A stretch of 64,000 nucleotides of DNA from [Clostridium] celerecrescens 18A. Its GTDB lineage: Bacteria; Bacillota; Clostridia; Lachnospirales; Lachnospiraceae. The stretch covers positions 2,666,001 through 2,730,000 of the forward strand of contig NZ_PGET01000001.1 of assembly GCF_002797975.1 (NCBI RefSeq), in the 5' to 3' direction. The notes beneath the pieces were generated by a model that saw only the letters and a program-made list of their open reading frames with translations, was not told the DNA's origin and searched no databases. The translations under genes were made by a program, and so were the position numbers. This document shows, piece after piece, positions 43,792 to 52,769 of the stretch (its first letter is position 1; every line of letters starts with the position of its first letter).

Positions 43792-44715
43792 ATGAAAATG
43801 ACTATGAATTATACCATAACACAAACCTTTGAAGATATGTCTGTAAAACAGTATTTATTAAATCTGGGTTACTCCCAGAGTCTCATAAGACAGCTTCGGA
43901 ACCGATCAAACGGAATCACTGTGGGAGGAGAGCCTGTCTATACAACCCACGTACTTAAACCTGGCGAGCTTTTAACCATTTTTATCTGCGAAGAAGAAAG
44001 TTCTAAGAATATTGTTCCCACTCCCATGCCGATCCATATCCAGTACGAGGATGAACATATCCTGGTCATTAACAAGGAGGCCGGTGTACCCATTCATCCA
44101 TCCCAGGGGAACTTTGATCATACCCTGGCTAACGGGATCGCCTATTATTTTGAAGAAAAGAACGAGGCCTTCATCTACCGGGCCATCAACCGCCTTGACC
44201 GGGATACCACCGGACTTTTGGTGGTGGCAAAAAATCCTTTAAGCGCCTGCATTCTTTCGGATATGGTGAAAAAAAGAGAGATTCACCGCCGTTACCTTGC
44301 GATTGTCCAGGGAGAGCTTCCCTTAGAAGGAACCATCGACGCCCGGATTGCCCGGGTAAACGGCTCTACCATTGAACGTTGCGTGGACCCGGTAAATGGA
44401 GAAGAGGCGCGAACTCATTATAAACGGCTTTATTATGACCCTGTGACAAGGCATTCTCTTGCAGGTCTTTGCCTGGAGACCGGCCGCACCCACCAGATCC
44501 GGGTCCATTTAAACTCCATCGGTCATCCCCTGCCAGGGGATTTCCTTTATCATCCGGATTACCGTTACATTACCCGTCAGGCCCTGCATTCCTTCCGGTT
44601 GGATTTCCTTCACCCAATCAAAAAGGAGCCTCTTTCTTTTGAGGCGCCACTTCCTGATGACATGAAGTTTCTTGGGATCACATCCACCGAAGGCCTTTGG
44701 GATAATGATTTTTAA
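43792..44715 (+). CDS. RluA-family pseudouridine synthase
   Basis: A 307-aa RNA pseudouridine synthase. The N-terminal S4-like domain (about residues 10-75; VKQYLLNLGYSQSLIRQLRNRSNGITVGG) binds RNA. The catalytic domain holds the motif INRLDRDTTGLLVVAK with the nucleophilic Asp (LDRDT), and further on GRTHQIRVHLNSIGHPLPGD. It is an RluD-like rather than RsuA-like protein; the target uridines (23S rRNA or tRNA) cannot be told from sequence. There is no strong ribosome-binding site before the ATG at 43792, and in-frame ATGs two and four codons later are alternatives. The 3' end overlaps the convergent RsmF-like gene by 38 bp. Confidence 0.9.
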   Translation: MKMTMNYTITQTFEDMSVKQYLLNLGYSQSLIRQLRNRSNGITVGGEPVYTTHVLKPGELLTIFICEEESSKNIVPTPMPIHIQYEDEHILVINKEAGVPIHPSQGNFDHTLANGIAYYFEEKNEAFIYRAINRLDRDTTGLLVVAKNPLSACILSDMVKKREIHRRYLAIVQGELPLEGTIDARIARVNGSTIERCVDPVNGEEARTHYKRLYYDPVTRHSLAGLCLETGRTHQIRVHLNSIGHPLPGDFLYHPDYRYITRQALHSFRLDFLHPIKKEPLSFEAPLPDDMKFLGITSTEGLWDNDF

Positions 44716-46078
44716 GAATCCCCCCGGCCAGCTTGGCAAACCCGATGGAATATCCGTCGGTATTAACAAGCACCCAGCCTTTTTTATTGTCAAGTGAAAG
44801 GGAAGTCTCTCCTGCCAGAGTCTCTCCCTTTAAATACTTTATAATTTCCTCTCCGTCAGCCGGCAGGTCGATGAAGCGGTTTACTTCTTCCTTTTTAAGG
44901 AAAAGAGCAAAGCCATGAGAAGGCTCAAACCGGTTCTTTTTCACAGTTCCCAGGTGAAGCCCCGGACGAATGATTTTCATGCCTTTAAAATCAACCATTT
45001 CCGGTGGGATCAGATACAGCTGGTCCCCAAAGAGAATATATTCCTTTCGATGAAGCAATGGGGCAGAGTTTACCAGAAGGTCTTTTAAAAACATTTCAAC
45101 TTCTTTTATCACGGATTTGTCGCTGCAGTACTCCGGCATGGTCTGCCTTTTTTCAGAAGTCTCATCTTCCCGCTTTTTTAATACGGCCAGGTAATGGCCT
45201 TCCCCTTCTGACTTATCAGGCCAGATGCGGAAGGTCTTTTCTAATTCTGCCATACCGGATTCGCTCCATGACCGACGGCCCGGATAAAGCCCGGGATGTG
45301 TTCCTGCATCTGCGATGGAAAAGCCGGTATGAGTAAAAAGAAAACGTTCAATGACCTGTTCATTTTCCTCCGGAGAAAAGGTGCAGGTGGAATAAACGAT
45401 GGTTCCCCCGGGCTTTAACATGACCGCTGCATTGGAAAGGATCTCTTCCTGACGGTCCGCGCAGGCTCTTACATGCCCGGGCGTCCATTCCAGTCTGGCT
45501 GCCTCATCCTTGCGGAACATCCCTTCTCCGGAACAGGGTGCATCCACCACAATCCTGTCAAAAAAGCCGGGAAACCGAAGAGACAGGCTCCCGGAATCTT
45601 CGTTTGATACAACCGCGTTTCCGATTCCCAGACGTTCTACGTTTTGGGAAAGAATTCTTGCCCTGGCAGGATGGATCTCGTTGCTTAGAAGGAAGCCTTT
45701 TCCCTGCATCCGCCCTGCAATATGAGTGGTTTTTCCTCCTGGCGCTGCGCATAGGTCAAGGATCTTTTCCCCTGGCTTTGGATCTAACAGTTCCACAACG
45801 GCCATGGCGCTTGGCTCCTGGATATAATATAGACCTGCCTCATGGTATGGATGCTTTCCCGGCCGCTCGGCTGCCTGGTAGTAATACCCTTCTGCTGCCC
45901 ATGGAATCTTTTCCAGATGAAATGGGCTGATCTCAATAAATTTCTCTCTGGAAATCTTTAAGGGATTTACCCTTAAGCCCTGTACCCGTTCCTTATCATA
46001 GCTTTCAATAAAAGAATCATACTCCGCTCCTAAAAGCTGTTTCATTTTTTCCCTGAACTCATCCGGTAATTGAATCAT
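44678..46078 (-). CDS. RsmF/RsmB-type rRNA cytosine-5 methyltransferase
   Basis: A 466-aa SAM-dependent RNA m5C methyltransferase of the NOL1/NOP2/Sun family. SAM-binding motif I is ILDLCAAPGGKTTHIA (near residue 110). The catalytic Cys residues are in VVDAPCSGEGMF (motif IV) and STCTFSPEENE (motif VI, nucleophile). The C-terminal about 150 residues form the RsmF-type PUA-like extension (FALFLKKEEVNRFI, LKGETLAG, KGWVLVNTDGYSIGFAKLAGGILKNHYPKGLR). A 16S rRNA target is usual for this architecture. The gene overlaps the convergent RluA-type gene by 38 bp at the 3' end. Confidence 0.92.
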   Translation of the reverse strand: MIQLPDEFREKMKQLLGAEYDSFIESYDKERVQGLRVNPLKISREKFIEISPFHLEKIPWAAEGYYYQAAERPGKHPYHEAGLYYIQEPSAMAVVELLDPKPGEKILDLCAAPGGKTTHIAGRMQGKGFLLSNEIHPARARILSQNVERLGIGNAVVSNEDSGSLSLRFPGFFDRIVVDAPCSGEGMFRKDEAARLEWTPGHVRACADRQEEILSNAAVMLKPGGTIVYSTCTFSPEENEQVIERFLFTHTGFSIADAGTHPGLYPGRRSWSESGMAELEKTFRIWPDKSEGEGHYLAVLKKREDETSEKRQTMPEYCSDKSVIKEVEMFLKDLLVNSAPLLHRKEYILFGDQLYLIPPEMVDFKGMKIIRPGLHLGTVKKNRFEPSHGFALFLKKEEVNRFIDLPADGEEIIKYLKGETLAGETSLSLDNKKGWVLVNTDGYSIGFAKLAGGILKNHYPKGLRWM

Positions 46079-46183
46079 TATTTTTCCTCTGAAATTAAAT
46101 TTTATATAAAAATAACACTTGTCTATTATTATTTTCCGAAGTAAGTGCCAAACTAGGAAGAGACGAATGACCGGAGGTGCCTT

Positions 46184-46759
46184 ATGTCCCTATTAACCAT
46201 TACTGCTTACTTCATTATACCCATATATACTATTCTGTTTGCCTGGGGAACCAACTGGTTCACATTAAATTTTTCCGTATTAGGAAATTTATCCTCCAGA
46301 AAAAATCTGTTTCTCCTATGGGGTATTATCATAGGAACGTACTTTTATTACATTTTAAAGCGGATCATAAGCGGACTTCCCAGAAACAGAAAAGAAACCG
46401 TAATGAGCATCACTGCTCTTTTGCTTCTGGTTCTGGCAGTCATCACGCCTTATCTGCCGGATTCACAGCCTCTTCATGCGGTCTTCCATGTTATTTTATC
46501 CTTTTTAGCATCAATTTCTCTTCTTATCTGCCTGTATATGATCGTCTGGAAGCTTTACTGCATGAATCAGGAGGTTTACCGGCCCTATTGGCATTGCTTA
46601 CTGGTGATTACGGTATTGTCCGCCTTTTTATTTTTCCTGACTGGAATCGTAAGCACAGTGCTGGAAATATTTTTCATCCTGTCCTGTACCTATCTGCTTC
46701 AACGGCTTTACCGCAGAGTCCAGGCCCCAAAAAACAGATGGAGATACGATCGTCTGTGA
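46184..46759 (+). CDS. Hypothetical six-helix membrane protein
   Basis: A 191-aa protein with about six hydrophobic segments (roughly residues 5-25, 42-62, 75-92, 98-122, 135-158 and 160-175) and a basic C-terminus (RLYRRVQAPKNRWRYDRL). No catalytic or transporter signature is visible. It follows AGGTGCCTT-type spacing after a weak ribosome-binding site (CCGGAGGTGCCTT) and ends in a strong terminator, so it is a single-gene unit. A longer overlapping frame starting at 46177 is a shadow without membrane character. Function unknown. Confidence 0.7.
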   Translation: MSLLTITAYFIIPIYTILFAWGTNWFTLNFSVLGNLSSRKNLFLLWGIIIGTYFYYILKRIISGLPRNRKETVMSITALLLLVLAVITPYLPDSQPLHAVFHVILSFLASISLLICLYMIVWKLYCMNQEVYRPYWHCLLVITVLSAFLFFLTGIVSTVLEIFFILSCTYLLQRLYRRVQAPKNRWRYDRL

Positions 46760-46776
46760 TAAAATATGATAAAAAA

Positions 46777-46823
46777 GGAAAGTGCCCGGAAGAAAGAAAT
46801 TTTCTTACGGGCACTTCCATTTT
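46777..46823 (+). terminator. Terminator of the six-helix membrane protein gene
   Basis: Arms GGAAAGTGCCCGgAAGAAA (46777-46795) and TTTCTTaCGGGCACTTCC (46801-46818) form a long, nearly perfect stem followed by ATTTTTCC. Confidence 0.85.
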
Positions 46824-46927
46824 TCCTGGTGCCATGCCAGCGTTGTTAAAAATAACTGAATGAATTATAAAACAAAAACCCCTGCTTTGTCAATAAAAAA
46901 CATCCTCTGCCATGAAGCCGGTGATGG

Positions 46928-47542
46928 TTAAGGCCGGATCACCAGACGGGCTCCTGCCATTTTTTCTGCTATTTCATACATATTGGTTACTGAGCCAACC
47001 TTCAGCTTGTCTGATAATTCATAATAATTTAAGCAGGTTCCGCAGGTAAGGATTTCCACTCCCTGTGCCTCTAAGTTCTTTAAATCCTCCAGGGACTGGG
47101 AGCCTTCCACGGATAACCTGGCTCCTCCATTGTAGAGCAGGACCGTTTCAGGAAGATCTTCCAGCTGGGTAAGGGCATAAACAAATCCCTTCATCAGAAT
47201 GCGCCCAAGCTCTTCATTGCCTCCTCCCATCTGATCCGATGAAAGAACCGCAACAAGACCTTTTTTTCTGGCATCTGGAATACATTCTTCCTCTTTTACT
47301 GATTCTTCTGTTTCATCGGATTCTCTGTCTACATGGAACAGGATTTCAAATTCCCCTTCCGCTTTTTTCTCTGAAACCGGAGAAACACCCTCATAATTCC
47401 CCAGCTTTATTACATTCTGAACTGCAATTTCATTGTCTACAAGAACTTTTAATAACCCCTTTTCCATACCCTTTAATGCCTCTTTTGCCTTAATAACCGG
47501 CTGTGGGCATGTAAGGCCTCTGGCATCAACGATTTTCTCCAT
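46928..47542 (-). CDS. yedF: YedF, selenium-metabolism-associated TusA/DsrE protein
   Basis: A 204-aa protein. The N-terminal TusA-like domain (residues 1-75) has the sulfurtransferase motif ARGLTCPQPVIKAKEAL with the CPxP Cys. A DsrE-like C-terminal domain (about 95-204) contains VLSSDQMGGGNEELGRILMKGFVYAL and a CGTC pair (ILTCGTCLNYYEL). This fusion is found in organisms with selenium metabolism and is thought to handle reactive selenium or sulfur; the exact reaction is unproven. No selD, selA or selB lies in the window. An XRE-type regulator precedes it, one base apart, so the two are coupled. Confidence 0.9.
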   Translation of the reverse strand: MEKIVDARGLTCPQPVIKAKEALKGMEKGLLKVLVDNEIAVQNVIKLGNYEGVSPVSEKKAEGEFEILFHVDRESDETEESVKEEECIPDARKKGLVAVLSSDQMGGGNEELGRILMKGFVYALTQLEDLPETVLLYNGGARLSVEGSQSLEDLKNLEAQGVEILTCGTCLNYYELSDKLKVGSVTNMYEIAEKMAGARLVIRP

Positions 47543-47543
47543 A

Positions 47544-47912
47544 TTACCGTTCTCCTTTGCTTCTATTTTCTCTTTCCAGTTCTTCCATCACAATAATCAT
47601 GGACCTTAAAAGCCGTCTGTTATTTTTTGACAGCATTGCCGCCATCTGCACCATCTCAATGATTTCATAATCATCCTGGCCCGATTCCCCGCGCTTTGCA
47701 TCTTCCTCCAACAGGGAAAAGAAATCCGACATTTTAAGTCCAAACGCCCTGCAGATCCTGCCGAGTTTCGGCAGGCTGATATTAGCTCTTCTACCAAATA
47801 AACTGGACAATGTAGACTGAGCGATCCCGCTTTCTTTTGATAACCTGTACATAGACCACTCTTTGCTTCTGTTGATTTCCTCGATTTTCTTAAGTACCGC
47901 CTCGTTGTCCAT
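47544..47912 (-). CDS. XRE-family HTH regulator
   Basis: A 122-aa cytoplasmic regulator. The helix-turn-helix (about residues 14-66) reads MYRLSKESGIAQSTLSSLFGRRANISLPKLGRICRAFGLKMSDFF, a standard Cro/C1 type. The C-terminal helix region (EMVQMAAMLSKNNRRLLRSMIIVMEELERENRSK) is probably for dimerisation. The start at 47912 follows GAGGGATAGCTGT; an ATG 21 bp upstream is less likely. It is separated from yedF by one base and may regulate it; evidence is only the operon. Confidence 0.82.
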   Translation of the reverse strand: MDNEAVLKKIEEINRSKEWSMYRLSKESGIAQSTLSSLFGRRANISLPKLGRICRAFGLKMSDFFSLLEEDAKRGESGQDDYEIIEMVQMAAMLSKNNRRLLRSMIIVMEELERENRSKGER

Positions 47913-48033
47913 ACAGCTATCCCTCACTTCCATAGATACAATTATAGTAGTATATAGTATGCAGCTTTGATAGATTGCAATACTCGCTTTATATGCTTCT
48001 ATTATTTGTAGTGTCTATGATCTGCAAGGTTTC

Positions 48034-48069
48034 AAAATCACAATTCCTTATAAAATCACAATTCCTTAT
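48034..48069. repeat. 18-bp tandem repeat, two copies
   Basis: The unit AAAATCACAATTCCTTAT occurs twice, back to back (48034-48051 and 48052-48069), with no mismatch. It lies between the XRE gene and the DUF1292 terminator. Confidence 0.9.
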
Positions 48070-48073
48070 AAAT

Positions 48074-48112
48074 CTTAAAACCGGGACCAGTCCTATGGAC
48101 CGCCCCGGCTTT
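48074..48112 (-). terminator. Terminator of the DUF1292 gene
   Basis: A hairpin with outer arms AAAGCCGGG/CCCGGTTT and inner GTCC/GGAC (minus strand) followed by TTTTAAG lies just behind the stop codon. Confidence 0.75.
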
Positions 48113-48120
48113 TCCTCTGT

Positions 48121-48453
48121 TTATTCTTCGTCTTCGCCTACAAGCTCATCATATTCCGCTTCGTCCAGTAATTCGTCAAAGGCTTCCGCAACGATCTCAT
48201 ATTCATCGTCATCTTCAATATTTTCAAGATTTGGCTGCCCATCCTCCTTCTCAGAATAACGGTACAGATAAACTTCTCCTTCTTCCTCTTCTGGGCCATT
48301 CATAGGAAGCAGCGCTATATAATCTCTTTCGCCTGCTGTGAAAATGGTAAGTACTACACATTCCAGCTCTGATCCGTCATCCAGTGTCAGTGTAACTGTC
48401 ATTTCCTCCTGCGGTTCCATATCATCCCGCTCTAAATTAGGATCCTGTGCCAT
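48121..48453 (-). CDS. DUF1292 domain protein
   Basis: A 110-aa, very acidic protein. The family core is TVTLTLDDGSELECVVLTIFTAGERDYIALLPMN...GEVYLYRYSE (about residues 17-65), followed by a Glu/Asp-rich tail. DUF1292 proteins (YrzB-type) are small, conserved in Firmicutes and of unknown function. I start at 48453 (MAQDPNLERDD), behind AGAGAGGTATCAGA, rather than at the longer frame at 48495. It has its own terminator. Confidence 0.85.
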   Translation of the reverse strand: MAQDPNLERDDMEPQEEMTVTLTLDDGSELECVVLTIFTAGERDYIALLPMNGPEEEEGEVYLYRYSEKEDGQPNLENIEDDDEYEIVAEAFDELLDEAEYDELVGEDEE

Positions 48454-48551
48454 TCTGATACCTCTCTTTTTTCTTAATCTAGTTGTACGGCGCATCTGTC
48501 GCCTGCTTCCACTCTATCAAACTATCCGGCAAAAATCAAGGGATTTTACCG

Positions 48552-49076
48552 TTAATATTCAATTCCCTGCCTTGCTGAAATACCTCTGTCGTATGGATGC
48601 TTCACCTTTCTTATTTCCGACACATAATCCGCCATTTCCACAAGCTTTTCTGAGGGTTCTCTTCCTGTGAGAACCACTTCAAGTCCCTCCGGACGTGCAG
48701 AAAGAAATTCCAAAACCCGCGTTTCCTCTACAAGGCCAAAATTACATACAGCCATGATTTCATCAAGGACCAGCAGATCAAAATTTTCCTTAACCGCCTT
48801 CTTTAAGGTCATTTCCAATAGCTGGTAATAATAAATTCCTGCTTCCTTTTTCTGTTCAGGGGACATTCTAGAAAAAAAGCCAAAGCTTCGCTCACAGGGT
48901 GTTACCGTAATACGGTCAAGCCCGCATAATGCTTTAACTTCACCGGAATGATCGGTTTTTAGGAAACGGGTAATGAGCACCCGTTTCCCGCTGCCGCAGG
49001 CACGCACAGCCAGTCCTATGGCAGCCGTTGTTTTTCCCTTCCCATCCCCGCAGTATATGTGTACACAAGATTTCAT
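48552..49076 (-). CDS. cobO: Cob(I)yrinic acid a,c-diamide adenosyltransferase
   Basis: A 174-aa BtuR/CobO/CobP-type enzyme that adds the adenosyl group to cobalamin or its precursors, using ATP. The P-loop is YCGDGKGKTTAAIGLAVRA (residues 9-27), and LLVLDEIMAVCNFGLV and VLTGREPS are conserved. It is shorter than the enterobacterial protein at the N-terminus, as usual in Firmicutes. Other cobalamin genes are absent here, so salvage or support of B12-dependent enzymes is the likely use. The gap before its start holds a tandem repeat. Confidence 0.92.
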   Translation of the reverse strand: MKSCVHIYCGDGKGKTTAAIGLAVRACGSGKRVLITRFLKTDHSGEVKALCGLDRITVTPCERSFGFFSRMSPEQKKEAGIYYYQLLEMTLKKAVKENFDLLVLDEIMAVCNFGLVEETRVLEFLSARPEGLEVVLTGREPSEKLVEMADYVSEIRKVKHPYDRGISARQGIEY

Positions 49077-49088
49077 ATCTCTATCTCC

Positions 49089-49199
49089 TTTCCTTAATAT
49101 TGCCCATTTTTTCAGGGCATAGAGGTATACCCGCAGGGTGTTTCCTTAATATTGCCCATTTTTTCAGGGCATAGAGGTATACCCGCAGGGTGTTTCCTT
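49089..49199. repeat. 52-bp tandem repeat, two full copies plus a fragment
   Basis: A 52-bp unit (49089-49140) is repeated exactly at 49141-49192 and begins again for 7 bp. Each unit contains short inverted repeats (GCCC/GGGC around a T-run, and ACCC/GGGT). It fills the gap between the UvrD-like helicase and cobO. A 67-codon open frame spans it but shifts frame between copies because 52 is not a multiple of three, so it is not coding. Confidence 0.95.
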
Positions 49200-49213
49200 T
49201 TTTGCTGCCCCGG

Positions 49214-51058
49214 TCATTCCCGTTCCAGATATTCCCGGACAAAACGGGAAACTTCCTGCTTTTTACTGTATCTTTCCCGCACATAATTGACGTGAAGCCG
49301 TTCCTTAGACCTTGTCATGGCAACGTAAAACATCCGCCGCTCCTCTTCCAAATCAGCGGGGAGCACCGCCTTCTGGTGAGGCGTCACGCCTTCGTTGGCG
49401 TCCAGAATGTAGACGATCCGGTATTCCAGGCCCTTGGAGCTATGCATGGTCATAAGGGCAACTCCCTGGGAATTTCCTTCCCTTAACTGAGCCTGAGTTT
49501 TTAATTCCTCTCCATATTCCTTCATATGTCGGAACCATTCCTCTGCAGTGGGATAACCGGCTGCACTCTCCTGAAGCTGATCCAAAACCTCCAAAAGCTC
49601 CTCCGGCTTCATCCTCCGGTACTGGGCGTATTCCCGAATGTAATCGTCATATCCCACCGCTTTCCGGATATAGTTTACAGAAGCCACCGGCGCCATATTC
49701 CTTATCATCTTTAAGTCGTATTCCAGCTGTTCGACCCGTTCCACCATCCAGCTCCTGTCCTGATAAAAGGATTTTACCGATTCCCAGTTTACCGGATTAT
49801 TTTCCACCGCATCCCGGCTGATATAGCGATTCGGCCGGTTGACGATCTGGAGCACATTGGTCCTGGACAGATCACCGGACGCTGCCTGGATATAGGAAAT
49901 TATATTTTTTGCAATCCAATGATCGTATAGGTTGGGGACGGAATCCTTCATGGAGAAGGGGATGTTATATTCCATGAACTTTTCGATTAAGAGTCTGGGG
50001 CCCAGATTCGTCCGGTAAAGGACTGCAATCTCCTGCCAGGCAAATCCGGCTTTTGCATAAGCCATGATTTCCTGAACAATCTCTAAGGTTTCCTCCTGTG
50101 GATCCTGCCATACTCTTGTAACAACCGGCTTTCCATGTCCTTTTTTTGTTATGATCTTTTTGGGGAAACGCATCTCATTATGAGCGATCAGCTTTCCGGC
50201 AGACTCCACGATTTCTCTGGTACTTCGGAAATTGATATTTAAAAGAACCTTTTTTGCTCCTAGGTAATCCTTTTCAAAGCCCAGCATAATTTCCGGTTTT
50301 GCTCCCCGGAAACGATAGATAGACTGGTCATCATCCCCTACAATAAACAGGTTGTTTTCCGGCGCGGCCAGCATCCGGACAATTTCATATTGCACCCGGT
50401 TAATATCCTGAAACTCATCCACCAGAATATACTGGTACTTTTTCTGCCATGCCTCCAGGATGTCCTTCCTCTGGACAAATAATTCATAGCACATCACCAT
50501 CATATCGTCAAAATCAATGAGATTGGCCTTACGAAGCCGGTCCTCATATGTGAGATAAAGCTGTTTGAATATTTCCTCAGAGCAGTTTTTGGAATAATAA
50601 TGATCCAAGTCAATCATCTCGCCTTTTACAGAGCTGATTTCCGACAGGATAGAAGTCACAAATTCCGCCTCATCCTCCACCTCTACCTGGTTCTTATCCA
50701 TAGCTTCCTTTATGTACTGGATCTTCTGCTCCTCCCTTACAATGCTTCGGGCATCGTACCGGTAGGCAAACTTTAAGATCCGGAAAAATATGGCATGAAA
50801 GGTTCCAAAGCTGATTGCAGACGGCCTGCCGTCCACAAGGCTTTCAAAACGTTCCTTCATCTCCCTGGCAGCTGCTTTGGTAAAGGTGATGACCAGGATA
50901 TTTGACGGATCCACACCGTATGTCTCAATTAAATGGCATATCCGGTGGGTGATGGTAAAGGTCTTTCCTGAACCTGGCCCTGCAAGGACCAGCATGGGAC
51001 CTTTGTGGTGAAGGATTGCCTCCTTCTGGGCTCCCTCATATGTGACCTGTTCCTTCAT
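49214..51058 (-). CDS. UvrD/Rep-type ATP-dependent DNA helicase
   Basis: A 614-aa SF1A helicase. Motifs in order: Q-motif (YEGAQKEAILH), Walker A (LAGPGSGKTFTI), Ia (ITFTKAAAREM), II (ILVDEFQDIN), III (GDDDQSIYRFRGA), IV (LNINFRST), V (MTMHSSKGLEY) and VI (EEERRMFYVAMTRSKE). It is about 120 residues shorter than PcrA/UvrD and lacks the basic C-terminal extension, as in a Firmicute subgroup of Rep-like helicases. The start at 51058 follows ACGGAGGAAAAC. Repair or replication restart is the general role; the precise one is open. Confidence 0.9.
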   Translation of the reverse strand: MKEQVTYEGAQKEAILHHKGPMLVLAGPGSGKTFTITHRICHLIETYGVDPSNILVITFTKAAAREMKERFESLVDGRPSAISFGTFHAIFFRILKFAYRYDARSIVREEQKIQYIKEAMDKNQVEVEDEAEFVTSILSEISSVKGEMIDLDHYYSKNCSEEIFKQLYLTYEDRLRKANLIDFDDMMVMCYELFVQRKDILEAWQKKYQYILVDEFQDINRVQYEIVRMLAAPENNLFIVGDDDQSIYRFRGAKPEIMLGFEKDYLGAKKVLLNINFRSTREIVESAGKLIAHNEMRFPKKIITKKGHGKPVVTRVWQDPQEETLEIVQEIMAYAKAGFAWQEIAVLYRTNLGPRLLIEKFMEYNIPFSMKDSVPNLYDHWIAKNIISYIQAASGDLSRTNVLQIVNRPNRYISRDAVENNPVNWESVKSFYQDRSWMVERVEQLEYDLKMIRNMAPVASVNYIRKAVGYDDYIREYAQYRRMKPEELLEVLDQLQESAAGYPTAEEWFRHMKEYGEELKTQAQLREGNSQGVALMTMHSSKGLEYRIVYILDANEGVTPHQKAVLPADLEEERRMFYVAMTRSKERLHVNYVRERYSKKQEVSRFVREYLERE

Positions 51059-51131
51059 GTTTTCCTCCGTTTTAGGAATCATGCCTAAAGCAGGATTCCA
51101 GTCATCATTTTAGCGGGTAGTAAGTCAAAAC

Positions 51132-51168
51132 AAAAGCAGAGGCCCGGTCACATCCGGAGCCTCTGCTT
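51132..51168 (-). terminator. gltX terminator
   Basis: Arms AGCAGAGGCcCGG (51135-51147) and CCGGaGCCTCTGCTT (51154-51168) form a strong GC-rich hairpin. On the minus strand it is followed by TTTTGTTTTG. Confidence 0.85.
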
Positions 51169-51181
51169 CTGCAATTATCAT

Positions 51182-52642
51182 TTAACACGCTCCATTGCTT
51201 AAAAGCTGGATTCCCTTTCTTATTCTCATAAGGGTCTCCTCTTTTCCAAGGACCTCCATAATCTCGGTAGCGCCTGCGGGAGTCATCTGCTTTCCTGAAA
51301 CTGCGGTGCGGATGGGCCACATAACAAAACCGGTTTTATACCCTTTTTCGGAAACATACTTTGAAAGCGTTTCATACAGCGCATCATTGCTGTAATCCTC
51401 CTGAGCTTCCAGAATTGGAAGCACATCCTGCAATAAGTCAAGGGAGGTTTCGCTGCCTGTCTTCATCTTCTTATTGGTATACATGGCCGTATCGTATTCC
51501 GGTAAAGTCTCAAAGAAATCAATATGTTCTGCAATATCCGGAAAAACTTCAATTCTTGTTTTAACCATGGCTGCGATTTTCTTTAAGTCTAAATCCTTCT
51601 TAACAACTGCCTTCAGATAAGGCTCTGCCAGCTGATAGAACCGCTCAAAGTCCATGGATTTCATATATTCACTGTTCATCCACCGCAGCTTGGTCATATC
51701 AAAAACTGCCGGGGATTTGCTGATATTACGGAAGTCAAATTCCTTTATCAGATCATCCAGGGAGAAAATCTCCTGATTGCCTACCGGGGACCAGCCCAGA
51801 AGAGCAACGTAATTCACAACAGCTTCAGATATGAAGCCCTGCATGATCAGATCCTCATAAGAGGAATGACCGCTTCTTTTACTCAGCTTCTTGTGCTCCT
51901 CGTTGGTAATCAGCGGACAGTGCACATATACCGGAACGTCCCAGCCAAAAGCGGCATAAAGACGGTTATACTTTGGGGAAGAGGACAAATATTCGTTTCC
52001 TCTCACTACATGGGTAATTCCCATGAGATGATCATCTACTACGTTTGCAAAATTATATGTCGGATATCCGTCGGATTTGATTAGTACCATATCATCTAAC
52101 TCCGAGTTGTCCACGGAAATGTCTCCGTATATCTCATCATGGAAGGAAGTCGTTCCATCCGTAGGATTGTTCTGGCGGATGACATAAGGCATTCCCGCAG
52201 CCAGATTGGCTTCAACCTCTTCTTTGGAAAGATGGAGGCAGTGCTTATCATAAGTCATGATCTCCTGGCCATCCACGGTCTTTTTAAGGGAATCAAGCCT
52301 CACCTGAGTACAGAAGCAGTAATAAGCTTCCCCTTTTTCCACAAGCTTTTTCGCATATTCTAAATAAATACCGGAGGCCTGGCGCTCACTCTGTACATAG
52401 GGGCCTACGCCGCCATCCTTATCCGGACCTTCGTCATGGATAAGCCCGGTCTCTCTTAAGGTTCTATAAATGATCTCGACAGCACCTTCCACATAACGTT
52501 CCTGATCTGTATCTTCAATGCGGAGAAGGAAATCGCCGCCCTCATGTTTAGCAATCAGATAAGCATACAATGCAGTTCTTAAATTTCCTACGTGCATACG
52601 GCCCGTAGGACTCGGTGCGTATCTTGTTCTTATTTTACTCAT
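51182..52642 (-). CDS. gltX: Glutamyl-tRNA synthetase
   Basis: A 486-aa class I synthetase that charges tRNA-Glu (and often tRNA-Gln, for later amidation). The HIGH motif is [18 protein letters not shown] and the KMSKS motif is KKLSKRSG. Other family marks: [11 protein letters not shown] and [26 protein letters not shown]. The start at 52642 ([10 protein letters not shown]) is preferred over a longer frame, with AGGAGTG upstream. It is a normal length and has its own terminator. Confidence 0.96.
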   Translation of the reverse strand: MSKIRTRYAPSPTGRMHVGNLRTALYAYLIAKHEGGDFLLRIEDTDQERYVEGAVEIIYRTLRETGLIHDEGPDKDGGVGPYVQSERQASGIYLEYAKKLVEKGEAYYCFCTQVRLDSLKKTVDGQEIMTYDKHCLHLSKEEVEANLAAGMPYVIRQNNPTDGTTSFHDEIYGDISVDNSELDDMVLIKSDGYPTYNFANVVDDHLMGITHVVRGNEYLSSSPKYNRLYAAFGWDVPVYVHCPLITNEEHKKLSKRSGHSSYEDLIMQGFISEAVVNYVALLGWSPVGNQEIFSLDDLIKEFDFRNISKSPAVFDMTKLRWMNSEYMKSMDFERFYQLAEPYLKAVVKKDLDLKKIAAMVKTRIEVFPDIAEHIDFFETLPEYDTAMYTNKKMKTGSETSLDLLQDVLPILEAQEDYSNDALYETLSKYVSEKGYKTGFVMWPIRTAVSGKQMTPAGATEIMEVLGKEETLMRIRKGIQLLSNGAC

Positions 52643-52769
52643 TGTGAACACACTCCTATATCTTCTTTCTCGTTTGGGCCGGTTAAAGGGAGTCACGCCA
52701 AAGCCACGTAGTCCATTATATAACGAACCACTGGAAAAAACAATGATTTCGCGTAATTTTCCAAAGCAA

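Noticed and set aside
46177..46863. 228-codon plus-strand frame over the six-helix membrane protein gene
   Set aside because: It runs through the strong terminator at 46777-46818 and lacks membrane character; the frame starting at 46184 has coherent helices.
49081..49284. 67-codon minus-strand frame over the 52-bp repeats
   Set aside because: The repeats shift frame between copies, and the 5' part is antisense-free shadow of the helicase C-terminus; it has no independent ribosome-binding site.
52643..52769. T-box or other tRNA-sensing leader near gltX
   Set aside because: No specifier hairpin or T-box sequence is visible; the gap is short and carries only AT-rich DNA.
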